DNA of 64,000 nucleotides, taken from contig CM041538.1 of the NCBI GenBank assembly GCA_023238725.1, positions 3,850,380-3,914,379 on the forward strand. The letters are read 5' to 3'. A program made the position numbers and the translations under genes. This stretch comes from Scortum barcoo (Eukaryota; Chordata; Actinopteri; Centrarchiformes; Terapontidae). Positions 27,301 to 33,562 of this stretch are shown one piece after another (the stretch's first letter is position 1; each line of letters starts with the position of its first letter). Under the pieces are notes generated by a model. The model saw only the letters and a program-made list of their open reading frames with translations, was not told the DNA's origin and did no database searches.

Positions 27301-30300
27301 ACACTTGGCCTTCTGCATTACACGCAGTACGAGCCCAACTACCACCTTGATTTACACAGCTTTGCTTTCTGTCTCCCTATATAGAACATGCACTACTTCC
27401 TGCATTGACACTGAATGTTTGCACTGGATGCAAATCGTGAGGTGCAGAATCCGCGGATAGTGACTTGGGCTGAGAAGCTGAAACTGGAGAACGTTTAACT
27501 TATTACAATAGTCAATTTCTTTTAGTCAATTTAATCGATAATCAACTCATCTTTTCAGTCCTGACACAGATCAGCATATTTGTCTTTGAATCGTCTCAGT
27601 TGCAGCAGCAGAAAGTACATCTCTGGATGTCAGGATGTCAAATGGTTGTGAATGTACAATGAATCATCAGGCGGCTTTGCTGAATAGCTGTTGAGAGGCA
27701 GGGTTATAAAAGCAGCCAGGGCTCTCCTGTGTCTCCCTCCAACACTGTTTCACATTATACCTCCATTCACACAACTGCTCCTCAGCTGCGAATACAAAGC
27801 TGAACTGGAGAGCAGCTTTTAAAAACAGCTGTCACACTTACTGATGGATGGATGCAGTGTGTGAAGTGTGTCAGGGGTGCCTGCCCATATGTGCTTGTGT
27901 ATTACGACCCATGTATATTTCCATAATATGATTGATGATGATGTTCTCTGTACATGTGGCATCTATTGCACGTCTGTCTGTCCCAGGGAGAGGGATCCCT
28001 CATCTGTGGCTCTTCCTCAGGTTTCTTCTTTTTCCCATAAAGGCTTTTTTTTTTTTTTTTAGAAGTTTTTCCTGACCCGGTTTGAGGGTCTAAGGACAGA
28101 GGGTGTCACAACTGTACAGATTGTAAAGCCCTCAGAGGCAAACGATGTTTGTTTGTGATTTTGGGCTTTAAATAAATCAATTTGATTTTTTTATTTGTTT
28201 CAGTACTAATACACGCGTGTGTCAGGTGTAAAAATCATGATAACTAAAGTGTGATGTGTGGTTGTTTTAATTGAATACTTAATTTACCGGCTTTATTAAT
28301 CTCTTCTATTTCTCTTCCCTGAACGTGTTATAATTGCACATCAGTGATTCCCATTTCTCTGATCTGTCCCAGGCTTAATTTACTGTGTGCTCCTCTTAAC
28401 TGTGGCCCTCCTCATTGTGGTTTATTCATGAAGCTCCACATTAACATGAAAATTCACTGCCCTTCACAGTTTCAAGAAGGGGGGGATTCCCATAAAAACT
28501 ATATTTTTGAAATGAAACCATTTGAAATTGAAGGAATCAGATTTGTTTGCCTGGTAACCTTGTAAAGAATGAATGCTTAATATTATCCAAATGTAATGGT
28601 TCGAAATGTGGAGAAATAAGATCAGTAGCTTTTATTGTTAACTATAAGGCCACAAGGACAGAATGAATTCCTGGTGACACCTTACATTGCACAACATGCT
28701 CCTCATATATCTTTACGCCCTACATTTAGTTTTGTCGTCATGACTGTCCATATTTTTATATACATATACATATATATATAGGGTGTTGTTTGCTGTACAG
28801 ATTGTAAAGCCCATTGAGGCAATTATACAATATTGGAATAAATGAATGACTTGTCTTATTATTAATGTTGGAAATGTAAAAGACAAAAAACATTTACACA
28901 ATTACAGTGAAGTGGGAATGTGCTCTTGTTCCATCATTTTGGGAGAAAGTTTGGTACACCAGTTGGAAAAAGTTGTGTCCAAATGTCATTGCAGTTTCGT
29001 GGAGCTCGTGTAGCCAAACAGATAAATCTATCTAACTTTGACCATGTGGTTAAAGATTGCATGGCTGATTCTGATTCTCGAGCTCCAAGCACAGTCAGAT
29101 GAACATATGTGGAGATGTCAGAATCACTTTTTGAGGAATGTCACATTTGGAACAGGCGATGCGTTTTGTCGTGTCTCTGCCATGAATAATGTTCCTGAAC
29201 ACTCATTGTGAGTCAACAGGAAACTATGTCAGGGTTCTGAGATTGCTATTGAACTGAGAAGTCAATTTACCCCCCCAGACGTGCACCACAGAGCCTACAT
29301 ATGTTCAGCAATCAATATAACCTATGGATCCAGCTCTGAGCAAAAACCCAGGCAAACGGCCAAGTGATGACCAGAGATCTGTTTGATGGGTGAAATTCAC
29401 ATCGGAGACGTTTGTTTGTGGGCACATGAGCAGCAGTTTGCAGTCTGTTAGCTGGCTCATGATAGATCCCAATCAGGGGTCTGTGTGTGTTTCACTCACC
29501 CAGATAAACTGTGACCTTTACTGGAGTAGGGAGGCCATGAAAGCAATCTGCTTGTGTAATTACCTGTCAGAAGGGAGCCTGTTACTGCTGGGGAAAACAG
29601 AGCATATCATCGTCTAATCTACAAAGCACAGGTGCTAAGTGTGCGTGTGCGCTCATGAATGTTGTGTATAACGAAGGTGAGACGTGCATAGAAGCCTATC
29701 ATATACACAGGATAATTAATTCTCTATTTAACAACTGGTGTAGGTGGGTTTTCGTGCACATGGCGGGTGAGGAGGGTGCGGCGCACAACAAAGTGTTTCT
29801 GTGTGTTAAAGTTGCCTGATTGCTCGATTGTTAAATCGCTACATGTAGGTGCGCGCAAAGGGGGTGGAATGTGTGGCGCTGGTGCATGTGCCACAGTAAT
29901 TGTTCTTTCCTTAAATAGCTGCTGTCATAGTTACTGCGTGCCTGTGGGCAGGTTGTTAGAATACATTGGCACCTGAAACCTTTAAAAAAAAAACTTCTCA
30001 AGAGACTGTGAAGATTTCATGAACATACGCGCTCAAAACGAGGTGAAATGTGTGGATGCACGTCTCCATCGTCCTGCTCTCCTTCTGCTGTTTTTCTGTC
30101 CATCTGTGCATTTCAGTGTGTGTGTGTGTGTGTGTGTGTGTGCAGATTCACGCCTCACCTGTTTTTCATTCTCGTCCTCCAGCCTCAGCCTCTCCTCGAT
30201 GCAGTTGCGGGCCTGCAGGAAGACTTTCCTCTGGGTGCGCTCGGTGAGAATCCTCACAAACACCCCCGACAAGTTGACACTGGTGAAGAGCACCGCGTTG

Positions 30301-32523
30301 GCCACCAGCTGCACACAAACAAGAACAGACATGCCAAACAAATCTGGCAGCATCTACATACTGTATGTGCACATGAGCGTGAAGGAAGACACGTGTCCAT
30401 TTGTGCATTTCTGGGTGCAATCATATATCCTGACTAGATTAGATTTCACAATCCTTGATTAATCAACAGGATGGATTGACTGGCAGACATCAAGGTCAGC
30501 ACAGTGGTTACAACATGAATCGTAAGTGTGATTTAAAGAACAAAAGCTATACAGCAGAATGGCTGACAAAGTCCATTATTGATTAATGATCAGAGACTAT
30601 TGATTACGCTGAACACTTAATTTGGATGATGAACTCTGTAGGCACTCTTTGCCGTCAATTCCTAGGTTGGAGGTGAAAGGTCAAAGAAGGACTCTAATCC
30701 ATCATAGCTAGGTGGATGATACATTTTCTCTTCATAGTGACCAGTAATACACCAGTTTACTTACACTGTAGCTAACAAGAAAAAGAAGGAAACACAGCTG
30801 TAGTGCTGTGGGCCCCTTTGTTGGGCTCTGGACCCCCGCAAATGAGACATAAAATAAACCTGAGAGGTTGTGGAAAGATTAACAGGAAAAATACATTTCT
30901 GCTACACAAATTCTGTTTATTTTTTTTCAGACTTTTCTCTAACCTGCCATTTTACTGGTAAATTACATGGTGATTTTAACTCATCGGGCCTCTAAAAAAA
31001 ATACAGTAAAAGATCAAGGGTTAGCTGACAATGATTCATTTCATGGAGTCACAAGCCAAAAAGGTTATGAACCACCAATTTAATGCATTAACGCCAAGTA
31101 ACTAAGTTTGTCAAACTCATAAGAATCACAGGACTGTGGAATCAAGATAAATCCAAGGAGTCACTTGTAAACAAAACTGGAAAGCAGAAAAAATGAATTT
31201 CTGAGACACAAAATCACATTTGTTTTTATGACTCTTTTCCCTGCCTTTCGCTCATTGATTACTAAATAATTCTGGTTTTAAGTCACCTAAAAACTATTTC
31301 AGATAAAAGAATTATTCTCTGGTTATACTGCTCACTACCCAGTGACATTAGTAACCTGGGAAGGAGCCATGTTGAATTAGATGTTGATGTGGGGAAATCA
31401 CATCCTAAATACTAAGATGATCACTTCTCCAGACAATGTGGGGCTCAGGGACCAGTCAGGAATCAGCCCTGAGCTGTGCATGTGGCCCTGCAGGATCCTC
31501 AGCCTGTTTCAGCACCGGCAGCTGGACAGCTCCTCTCGGCTTCATTACTGAGGTGCGCAAAAGTGAAACTTTCTGCTTGTTTCCAGTGTAACAACTTGAG
31601 TACCCCGGAGCTAAAATCGATCGCTGAGGCTGGTTTTTAACCGTTTCAAGCTGTTTCTAAGCACCACTTTACAGTCATACAGTTACTTCAGAGCCAGCTG
31701 GGAGCTCCCCAGTATAAGCACAGTGCTCTACAATGGAGCAGTTGCTCAAGGGTACTTGGACTGTGGTTTTTGAGTGCAATGAGGTCTCAGCCCAGGACCT
31801 ATTTGATATGATGATGGCTTAAGTGAAAAACCTGAGACAACTGCTCTCTAAGCACAGGACACAGCGAGAGCGGGTGAAGAGCAAACAGGCTGCAGGTGCA
31901 GCACTTACCGGTCTCCACAGCCTCTGTTTCCTTCCCGTAACCGACGTCGCTATGACAATGAAGTGGGATGCAGCCAGCATCACCCCGAACAACACAGCCA
32001 GCAGCGTCCGCACCGGGAGCAGCACGTACGCCACGAGGGTGACAAGCATGAGCTGCCACACGCCCTGCTCAGGGGCACCGGCGCTCACCAGCTCCGACGT
32101 GCCGAGCGCCAGCGGGAACGGGCAGCAGAGCAGCGCAAAGGTGAAGCTGAAGAGCAGGGCCAGCTTCGCTATCTGCTGCAGCTGCGTCACCTGCAGGTAT
32201 TTGACGTTGGTGACGATGAAGAGCGACAGGAACACCACGCAGTGCACCGGGTAGGAGCCCTTGGACAAGGTGAGGCGCGGGCTGGACAGCAGCTCCACCA
32301 GGGACAGCGACGACGCGGCCACGATGAGCACCGCCAGCGCTTTGAGGGTGGCGGTCTGCTCCAGCTTCAGGTTGTAGTTCTGAAACAGAGCCTCTAGCTC
32401 CTGGCTGTTGAACTCGTCCTCGCAGGCGATGGCGCCCAGGGGTGCACCGGCCGGGCAGTGACCCTTCCTCCGCCGGGTCTTGACTCTTTCGAATGGCATC
32501 TCCTCCATGTTCCGGCCATTCAT
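1325..32523 (-). CDS. adcy1: adcy1: Ca2+/calmodulin-stimulated adenylyl cyclase type 1 (15 exons, 3' end outside window)
   Basis: Membrane adenylyl cyclase that makes cAMP from ATP. In mammals it is neuronal and activated by Ca2+/calmodulin and Gs-alpha. Fifteen exons on the minus strand join in frame to 850 codons (numbered from the ATG at 32523). Seen in order: cytosolic N-terminus; six hydrophobic helices (about 40-225); the C1a catalytic half with the FADIVGFT motif (metal-binding Asp about 300) and ILGDCYYC (Asp about 344); the C1b basic/hydrophobic calmodulin-binding segment (485-512); a second six-helix domain (about 600-795) with NSS and NST glycosylation sequons in an outer loop; then the start of C2 (812-850, ending SNPRNM). 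The family is about 1,100 residues, so roughly 260 residues of C2 lie left of the window. The exon 1 and C1b sequences match type 1 rather than types 3 or 8 from memory. Paralogue (a or b) cannot be assigned. Confidence 0.96.
1442..3006 (-). other. adcy1 intron 14
   Basis: AT-rich, no RNA gene, exon or clear repeat seen. Confidence 0.6.
3007..3133 (-). CDS. adcy1: adcy1 coding exon 14 (TM12 and entry to C2)
   Basis: Completes Gly769 and encodes 770-811. Contains [20 protein letters not shown], then [11 protein letters not shown]. Acceptor CTTTCAG|G lies a few bases downstream of a (GT)n tract in the transcript sense (plus 3141-3161). Donor CAG|GTATGT. Confidence 0.96.
3141..3161. repeat. (CA)n tract at the exon 14 acceptor
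   Basis: About ten CA units, (GT)n in the transcript, ending 8 bases from the 3' splice site of adcy1 exon 14. Confidence 0.95.
3336..3592 (-). CDS. adcy1: adcy1 coding exon 13 (extracellular loop, TM10-TM11)
   Basis: Codons 684-768 plus two bases of Gly769. The first part ([21 protein letters not shown]) is a fast-changing extracellular loop with two Asn-X-Ser/Thr sequons. It is followed by a Cys-containing helix, [10 protein letters not shown] and another helix ending [10 protein letters not shown]. Acceptor GGTGCAG|GTT, donor GG|GTGAGA. Confidence 0.94.
3593..5278 (-). other. adcy1 intron 12
   Basis: AT-rich. A CA-rich patch lies around 4250-4275; nothing else recognised. Confidence 0.6.
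5279..5368 (-). CDS. adcy1: adcy1 coding exon 12 (TM9)
   Basis: Codons 654-683. Starts [14 protein letters not shown], followed by a hydrophobic helix ending TQACV. Acceptor TTTTAG|TGC, donor [22 protein letters not shown] matches the type 1 family. Confidence 0.94.
5369..6445 (-). other. adcy1 intron 11
   Basis: Contains a repeat-like stretch near 5735-5790 (TTTGGTCCTCAGACCTTCAT) and a LINE-type tail near 5865-5900 (GGCAATAAAACAATTTTTGA). Both resemble fish retroelement ends; neither is assigned firmly. Confidence 0.4.
6446..6530 (-). CDS. adcy1: adcy1 coding exon 11 (TM8)
   Basis: Completes Gln625 and encodes 626-653. [14 protein letters not shown] leads a hydrophobic helix ending YLHLTSVQ. 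Acceptor CTCTCAG|G, donor CAG|GTAGGA. The intron to exon 10 is only 177 bases. Confidence 0.95.
6708..6805 (-). CDS. adcy1: adcy1 coding exon 10 (TM7)
   Basis: Codons 593-624 plus two bases of Gln625, from YHQVYDDHF into a helix of small and aliphatic residues ending LLMIP. Acceptor TTTTCTCAG|TAT; donor CA|GTACGT, followed by a GT/CA-rich tract. Confidence 0.95.
6806..8854 (-). other. adcy1 intron 9
   Basis: No exon. 7300-7360 has a short direct repeat (TTTGTGGTCCGTAACA twice). A CA-rich microsatellite sits at 8409-8478 and another CA-rich patch at about 8608-8630. Confidence 0.6.
8409..8478. repeat. CA/GACA microsatellite
   Basis: CA units interrupted by GACACA, pure (CA)n at the right end. 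Confidence 0.9.
8855..9049 (-). CDS. adcy1: adcy1 coding exon 9 (C1b to TM7 linker)
   Basis: Codons 528-592. Contains [14 protein letters not shown], then [19 protein letters not shown] and ends RDRERR. Acceptor CTGACAG|CGG, donor [18 protein letters not shown] and EARQTE are strongly conserved; the exon's end is the most divergent part. Confidence 0.95.
9050..12110 (-). other. adcy1 intron 8
   Basis: About 3 kb. Between 10385 and 10680 it has several ATGCTAAC/TTAGCAT-type words like the dispersed repeat in introns 3-5. A GT microsatellite is at 11922-11952. Confidence 0.5.
11922..11952. repeat. (GT)n microsatellite
   Basis: About 15 GT units. Confidence 0.95.
12111..12266 (-). CDS. adcy1: adcy1 coding exon 8 (C1b calmodulin-binding segment)
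   Basis: Codons 476-527, from [14 protein letters not shown] to [11 protein letters not shown], phase 0 at both ends. Residues 485-512 form the basic amphipathic stretch (KPAKRMKFK, then a hydrophobic run, then HCRKMFKA) known in mammalian type 1 cyclase as the calmodulin-binding site. It looks intact, so Ca2+/calmodulin activation is inferred to be kept. Too short for a 60-residue ORF cutoff; found by reading the minus strand. Confidence 0.95.
13661..13714. repeat. interrupted (GT)n microsatellite
   Basis: Two GT runs, each ending in GTACAC. Confidence 0.95.
13926..13972. repeat. (GA)n tract beside the exon 7 donor
   Basis: GAGAGA runs around an AAAAAATAAA block. In the transcript this is (CT)n starting about 13 bases into the intron. 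Confidence 0.9.
13986..14127 (-). CDS. adcy1: adcy1 coding exon 7 (end of C1a)
   Basis: Completes Gly428 and encodes 429-475, from [19 protein letters not shown] to [12 protein letters not shown]. Acceptor CTCTCAG|C; donor AAA|GTACGC. About 13 bases after the donor a (CT)n tract begins in the transcript sense (plus-strand 13926-13972). Confidence 0.96.
14128..15665 (-). other. adcy1 intron 6
   Basis: AT-rich. Holds the ATAATTA-type repeat at about 15064-15290; the rest is unremarkable. Confidence 0.55.
15064..15290. mobile_element. self-complementary 'TAATTA' MITE-like repeat
   Basis: Multiple copies in both orientations of CTCATAATGA, CATAATTACAAGAT, CAATTATGAGAT and CTCGTAATTATGA. This resembles a common fish palindromic element; a family name is not given. 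Confidence 0.45.
15666..15824 (-). CDS. adcy1: adcy1 coding exon 6 (C1a core)
   Basis: Completes Ala375, then codons 376-427 plus two bases of Gly428. Contains [18 protein letters not shown] and the [15 protein letters not shown] signature typical of vertebrate adenylyl cyclases. Acceptor TCCTGCAG; donor GG|GTCAGT, with an uncommon C at +3. Confidence 0.97.
16115..16390 (+). mobile_element. dispersed 'CATCAGCCTC...GCTAAC' fish repeat, copy 1
   Basis: Reads GATCCCTTGGCTTCTCATTT, CACCATCATCAGGTTAAATT, CCCATCAGCCTCCACTGTAC, CTAATTAGCAAAAGTTAG, ATGCTAACATACTAAA and GGTAGCATGGCTGTAGACTT in that order. This is a known abundant percomorph repeat as far as I recall it. Confidence 0.6.
16877..16907. 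repeat. (GT)n microsatellite
   Basis: About 15 GT units. Confidence 0.95.
17977..18104 (-). CDS. adcy1: adcy1 coding exon 5 (C1a, second metal Asp)
   Basis: Codons 333-374 plus two bases of Ala375, from [16 protein letters not shown] to GLDMIDTI. Asp about 344 in ILGDCYYC is the second metal ligand. Acceptor TTTCCAG|GAG sits directly downstream of a (GT)n tract in the transcript sense; donor GC|GTGAGT. Confidence 0.97.
18110..18132. repeat. (CA)n tract at the exon 5 acceptor
   Basis: About 11 CA units, (GT)n in the transcript, ending six bases from the 3' splice site. Confidence 0.95.
18480..18700 (+). mobile_element. dispersed 'CATCAGCCTC...GCTAAC' fish repeat, copy 2
   Basis: TTCCCATCAGCCTCAGCTGT, GTGCTAACTAGCAAATGTTA and ACATGCTAACATGCTAAACT appear in the same order as copy 1, which is about 2.3 kb away. 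Confidence 0.6.
19504..19545. repeat. (GT)n microsatellite
   Basis: About 20 GT units. Confidence 0.95.
20127..20176. repeat. (GT)n microsatellite
   Basis: About 25 uninterrupted GT units, the longest pure GT run in the window. Confidence 0.95.
21305..21341. repeat. (CT)n microsatellite
   Basis: About 18 CT units, followed by a pyrimidine-rich stretch to about 21480. Confidence 0.95.
22287..22398 (-). CDS. adcy1: adcy1 coding exon 4 (catalytic metal-binding Asp)
   Basis: Completes Ser295 and encodes 296-332, from [13 protein letters not shown] to GKFDELAT. Asp about 300 is the first Mg2+-binding aspartate of class III cyclases. Acceptor CTTCCAG|C, donor ACA|GTAAGT. Confidence 0.97.
22990..23200 (+). 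mobile_element. dispersed 'CATCAGCCTC' fish repeat, copy 3 (degraded)
   Basis: CCCCATCAGCCTCAGCTGTG, GTTGCTAATTAGCAAATTTA and AGTAATGTAACAAAG correspond to the same block of copies 1 and 2; the 3' part is lost. Confidence 0.5.
23879..23965. repeat. G-rich purine tract
   Basis: Runs such as GGTGGGTGAGGAGGAG and GGAGGCGGAGGGGGAG. Strong purine bias on the plus strand explains a 212-residue Pro/Ser-rich chance ORF on the other strand. Confidence 0.7.
25853..25971 (-). CDS. adcy1: adcy1 coding exon 3 (start of C1a)
   Basis: Codons 256-294 plus two bases of Ser295. Reads [16 protein letters not shown] through IYIQRHDNV. The acceptor is TTCCTCAG|GAG and the donor is AG|GTATCG, a weak +4 to +6 match. 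This is the conserved entry to the class III cyclase fold. Confidence 0.96.
26708..27049 (+). mobile_element. tRNA-derived SINE with LINE-like tail
   Basis: Starts GCAGTGCAGTGGTTAGCACT (A-box region TGGTTAGCACTG). A decayed B-box is at GGGTTCAATGCC (about 26754). Then GTGTGGAGTTTGCATGTTCT, CCAAAGACATGCAGGTTAAT, GGTGTGAATGGTTGTTTG and AGCTGGGACAGGCTCC, ending in ATGGATGG. This is the layout of an abundant teleost SINE. It sits in adcy1 intron 2, antisense to the gene. Confidence 0.85.
27979..28190 (+). mobile_element. non-LTR retroelement 3' end, copy 1
   Basis: CCAGGGAGAGGGATCCCTCA, TGGCTCTTCCTCAGGTTTCT, AGTTTTTCCTGACCCGG, TACAGATTGTAAAGCCCTCA and GGGCTTTAAATAAATCAATT are in the order seen in a common fish LINE 3' UTR (Rex1/CR1-like as I remember it). 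Confidence 0.65.
28787..28851 (+). mobile_element. non-LTR retroelement 3' end, copy 2 (short)
   Basis: GCTGTACAGATTGTAAAGCC, CATTGAGGCAA and GGAATAAATGAATGA repeat the terminal block of the element about 600 bases to the left, 5'-truncated. Confidence 0.6.
30116..30142. repeat. (GT)n tract beside the exon 2 donor
   Basis: About 13 GT units, (CA)n in the transcript, about 16 bases downstream of the adcy1 exon 2 donor. Confidence 0.95.
30159..30308 (-). CDS. adcy1: adcy1 coding exon 2 (TM6 and linker into C1)
   Basis: Codons 206-255, phase 0 at both ends. The acceptor is TGTGTGCAG before LVANAVLF; the donor is CAG|GTGAGG after EDENEKQ. It encodes the last helix of membrane domain 1 and the charged helix ([11 protein letters not shown]) entering the C1 domain. 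A (CA)n tract in the transcript sense lies about 15 bases downstream of the donor. Confidence 0.96.
30309..31908 (-). other. adcy1 intron 1
   Basis: 1.6 kb, no exon or clear repeat. Unusually short for a first intron of a membrane cyclase. Confidence 0.6.
31909..32523 (-). CDS. adcy1: adcy1 coding exon 1 (N-terminus and TM1-TM5)
   Basis: Codons 1-205, ending ...RLWRP at a CCG|GTAAGT donor. It contains the acidic [16 protein letters not shown] segment and five hydrophobic helices, with the family-typical [14 protein letters not shown] between TM2 and TM3. The frame stays open upstream to 32541 but the codon there is GTG, so the first in-frame ATG is at 32523, in a weak context (T at -3). The next ATG, at 32508, has A at -3 and G at +4 and may be used by leaky scanning; another is at 32499. 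Confidence 0.94.
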
Positions 32524-32740
32524 GAAGCGGGGATGGCGCACGACCCCTTCAACTTTTCGGCTCTTCTCCTCCGCTGGGGAATCGAACCGGCACCCTCTCC
32601 CAGTTCATGCGTCCTGGACGTCGGGCTCGGTGTCAGAGGGGAGAGGGTGGCAGTGGAGACAGCAGAGCACCGTGCGCCCTATCCACAGGTTGACGATGCT
32701 TGGTGTGTCGTCAGGAAAGTAGCCCGGCCAATGTGCAGCA

Positions 32741-32743
<3 letters not shown>

Positions 32744-32795
<52 letters not shown>

Positions 32796-32822
32796 GTGTG
32801 TGTGTGTGTGTGTGTGTGTGTC

Positions 32823-32867
<45 letters not shown>

Positions 32868-32882
32868 CTCTCTCTCTCTGTG

Positions 32883-32913
<31 letters not shown>

Positions 32914-32942
32914 GTGTGTCTCTCTCTCTCTCTGTGTGTGTG

Positions 32943-32975
<33 letters not shown>

Positions 32976-33019
32976 TCTCTCTGTGTGTGTGTGTCTTTCT
33001 CTCTCTCTCTCTCTCTCTC
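32744..33019. repeat. long compound (CT)n/(GT)n tract just upstream of adcy1
   Basis: 276 bases made almost entirely of CT runs interrupted by GT runs and TCTG joints. In the adcy1 sense it is (GA)n/(CA)n, beginning 221 bases upstream of the ATG, so in the 5' UTR or core promoter. Long meaningless ORFs cross it in several frames. Confidence 0.95.
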
Positions 33020-33215
33020 GGACCACCTGCAGGTGCCTCACACAGGGTTACGGGTGTTCCTGCGCTCCAGCAGGACTCAGAGGAAGCATCAGTCCGTATG
33101 CTGACAGTCAAAACAGCTCTCCACGAGGCTCAGCCCTGCTCACCAAAAACAATCATTTGACAGTATTTTCTCTGGCTTCACTTTCTGTCGCCTCTGAGAC
33201 TGAGACGCTGCCGCT

Positions 33216-33239
33216 CACACACACACACACACACACACA
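33216..33239. repeat. (CA)n microsatellite
   Basis: About 12 CA units between the CT/GT tract and the MEF2-like sites. Confidence 0.95.
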
Positions 33240-33382
33240 GTGAATAAAATATTATACTGTGTGTCCTTCTCCTGTTTTAATGTGCCTGAGTGAAATGTCA
33301 GTGGTTGGGTGAAGACAGCAGCAGACCAGCGCTGGTGATTTCCCCTCTCAGTGTCTGCAGTCAGAGCTGATGTAGTTCCCAG

Positions 33383-33392
33383 CTAAAAATAG
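33383..33392. promoter_or_regulatory. MEF2-like site 1 upstream of adcy1
   Basis: CTAAAAATAG, an exact match to the MEF2 consensus (CTA, four A/T, TAG), followed by a CAGCTG E-box at about 33395-33400. About 860 bases upstream of the adcy1 ATG. Confidence 0.4.
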
Positions 33393-33552
33393 AGCAGCTG
33401 CACTGGTGGATGGTCCAATATAGCAACAATTTGGTCTTTCCCGCATCTCTTCCCCTCATATATTTTACTGCACAGTCAAGTGCTCATTTCACGCAGGGAA
33501 TTAACAGGGGGAAAAGCCGTAATAGAGGGAAGGTAGCAGTCGTGCAGGGAGA

Positions 33553-33562
33553 CTAAAAATAG
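33553..33562. promoter_or_regulatory. MEF2-like site 2 upstream of adcy1
   Basis: A second CTAAAAATAG, identical to the site 170 bases away and followed by AGCTCTCTGC. Confidence 0.4.

Larger units (their letters stand above)
25972..30158 (-). other. adcy1 intron 2
   Basis: About 4.2 kb with one tRNA-like SINE (26708-27049) and two retroelement tails (27979-28190, 28787-28851). A CA tract abuts the exon 2 donor at 30116-30142. Confidence 0.6.

Noticed and set aside
31823..32397. 143- and 144-residue plus-strand ORFs
   Set aside because: Shadows of adcy1 exon 1, whose high GC content suppresses stops on both strands.
32524..32541. Six-residue adcy1 extension (M/V-RHPRF)
   Set aside because: Its first codon is GTG; the first true ATG is at 32523.
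32458..33243. 261-residue Ser/Leu/Cys/Val-repeat ORF and its antisense Arg/Glu/Thr-repeat ORFs
   Set aside because: Direct translations of the CT/GT microsatellite; the left part is antisense to adcy1 exon 1.
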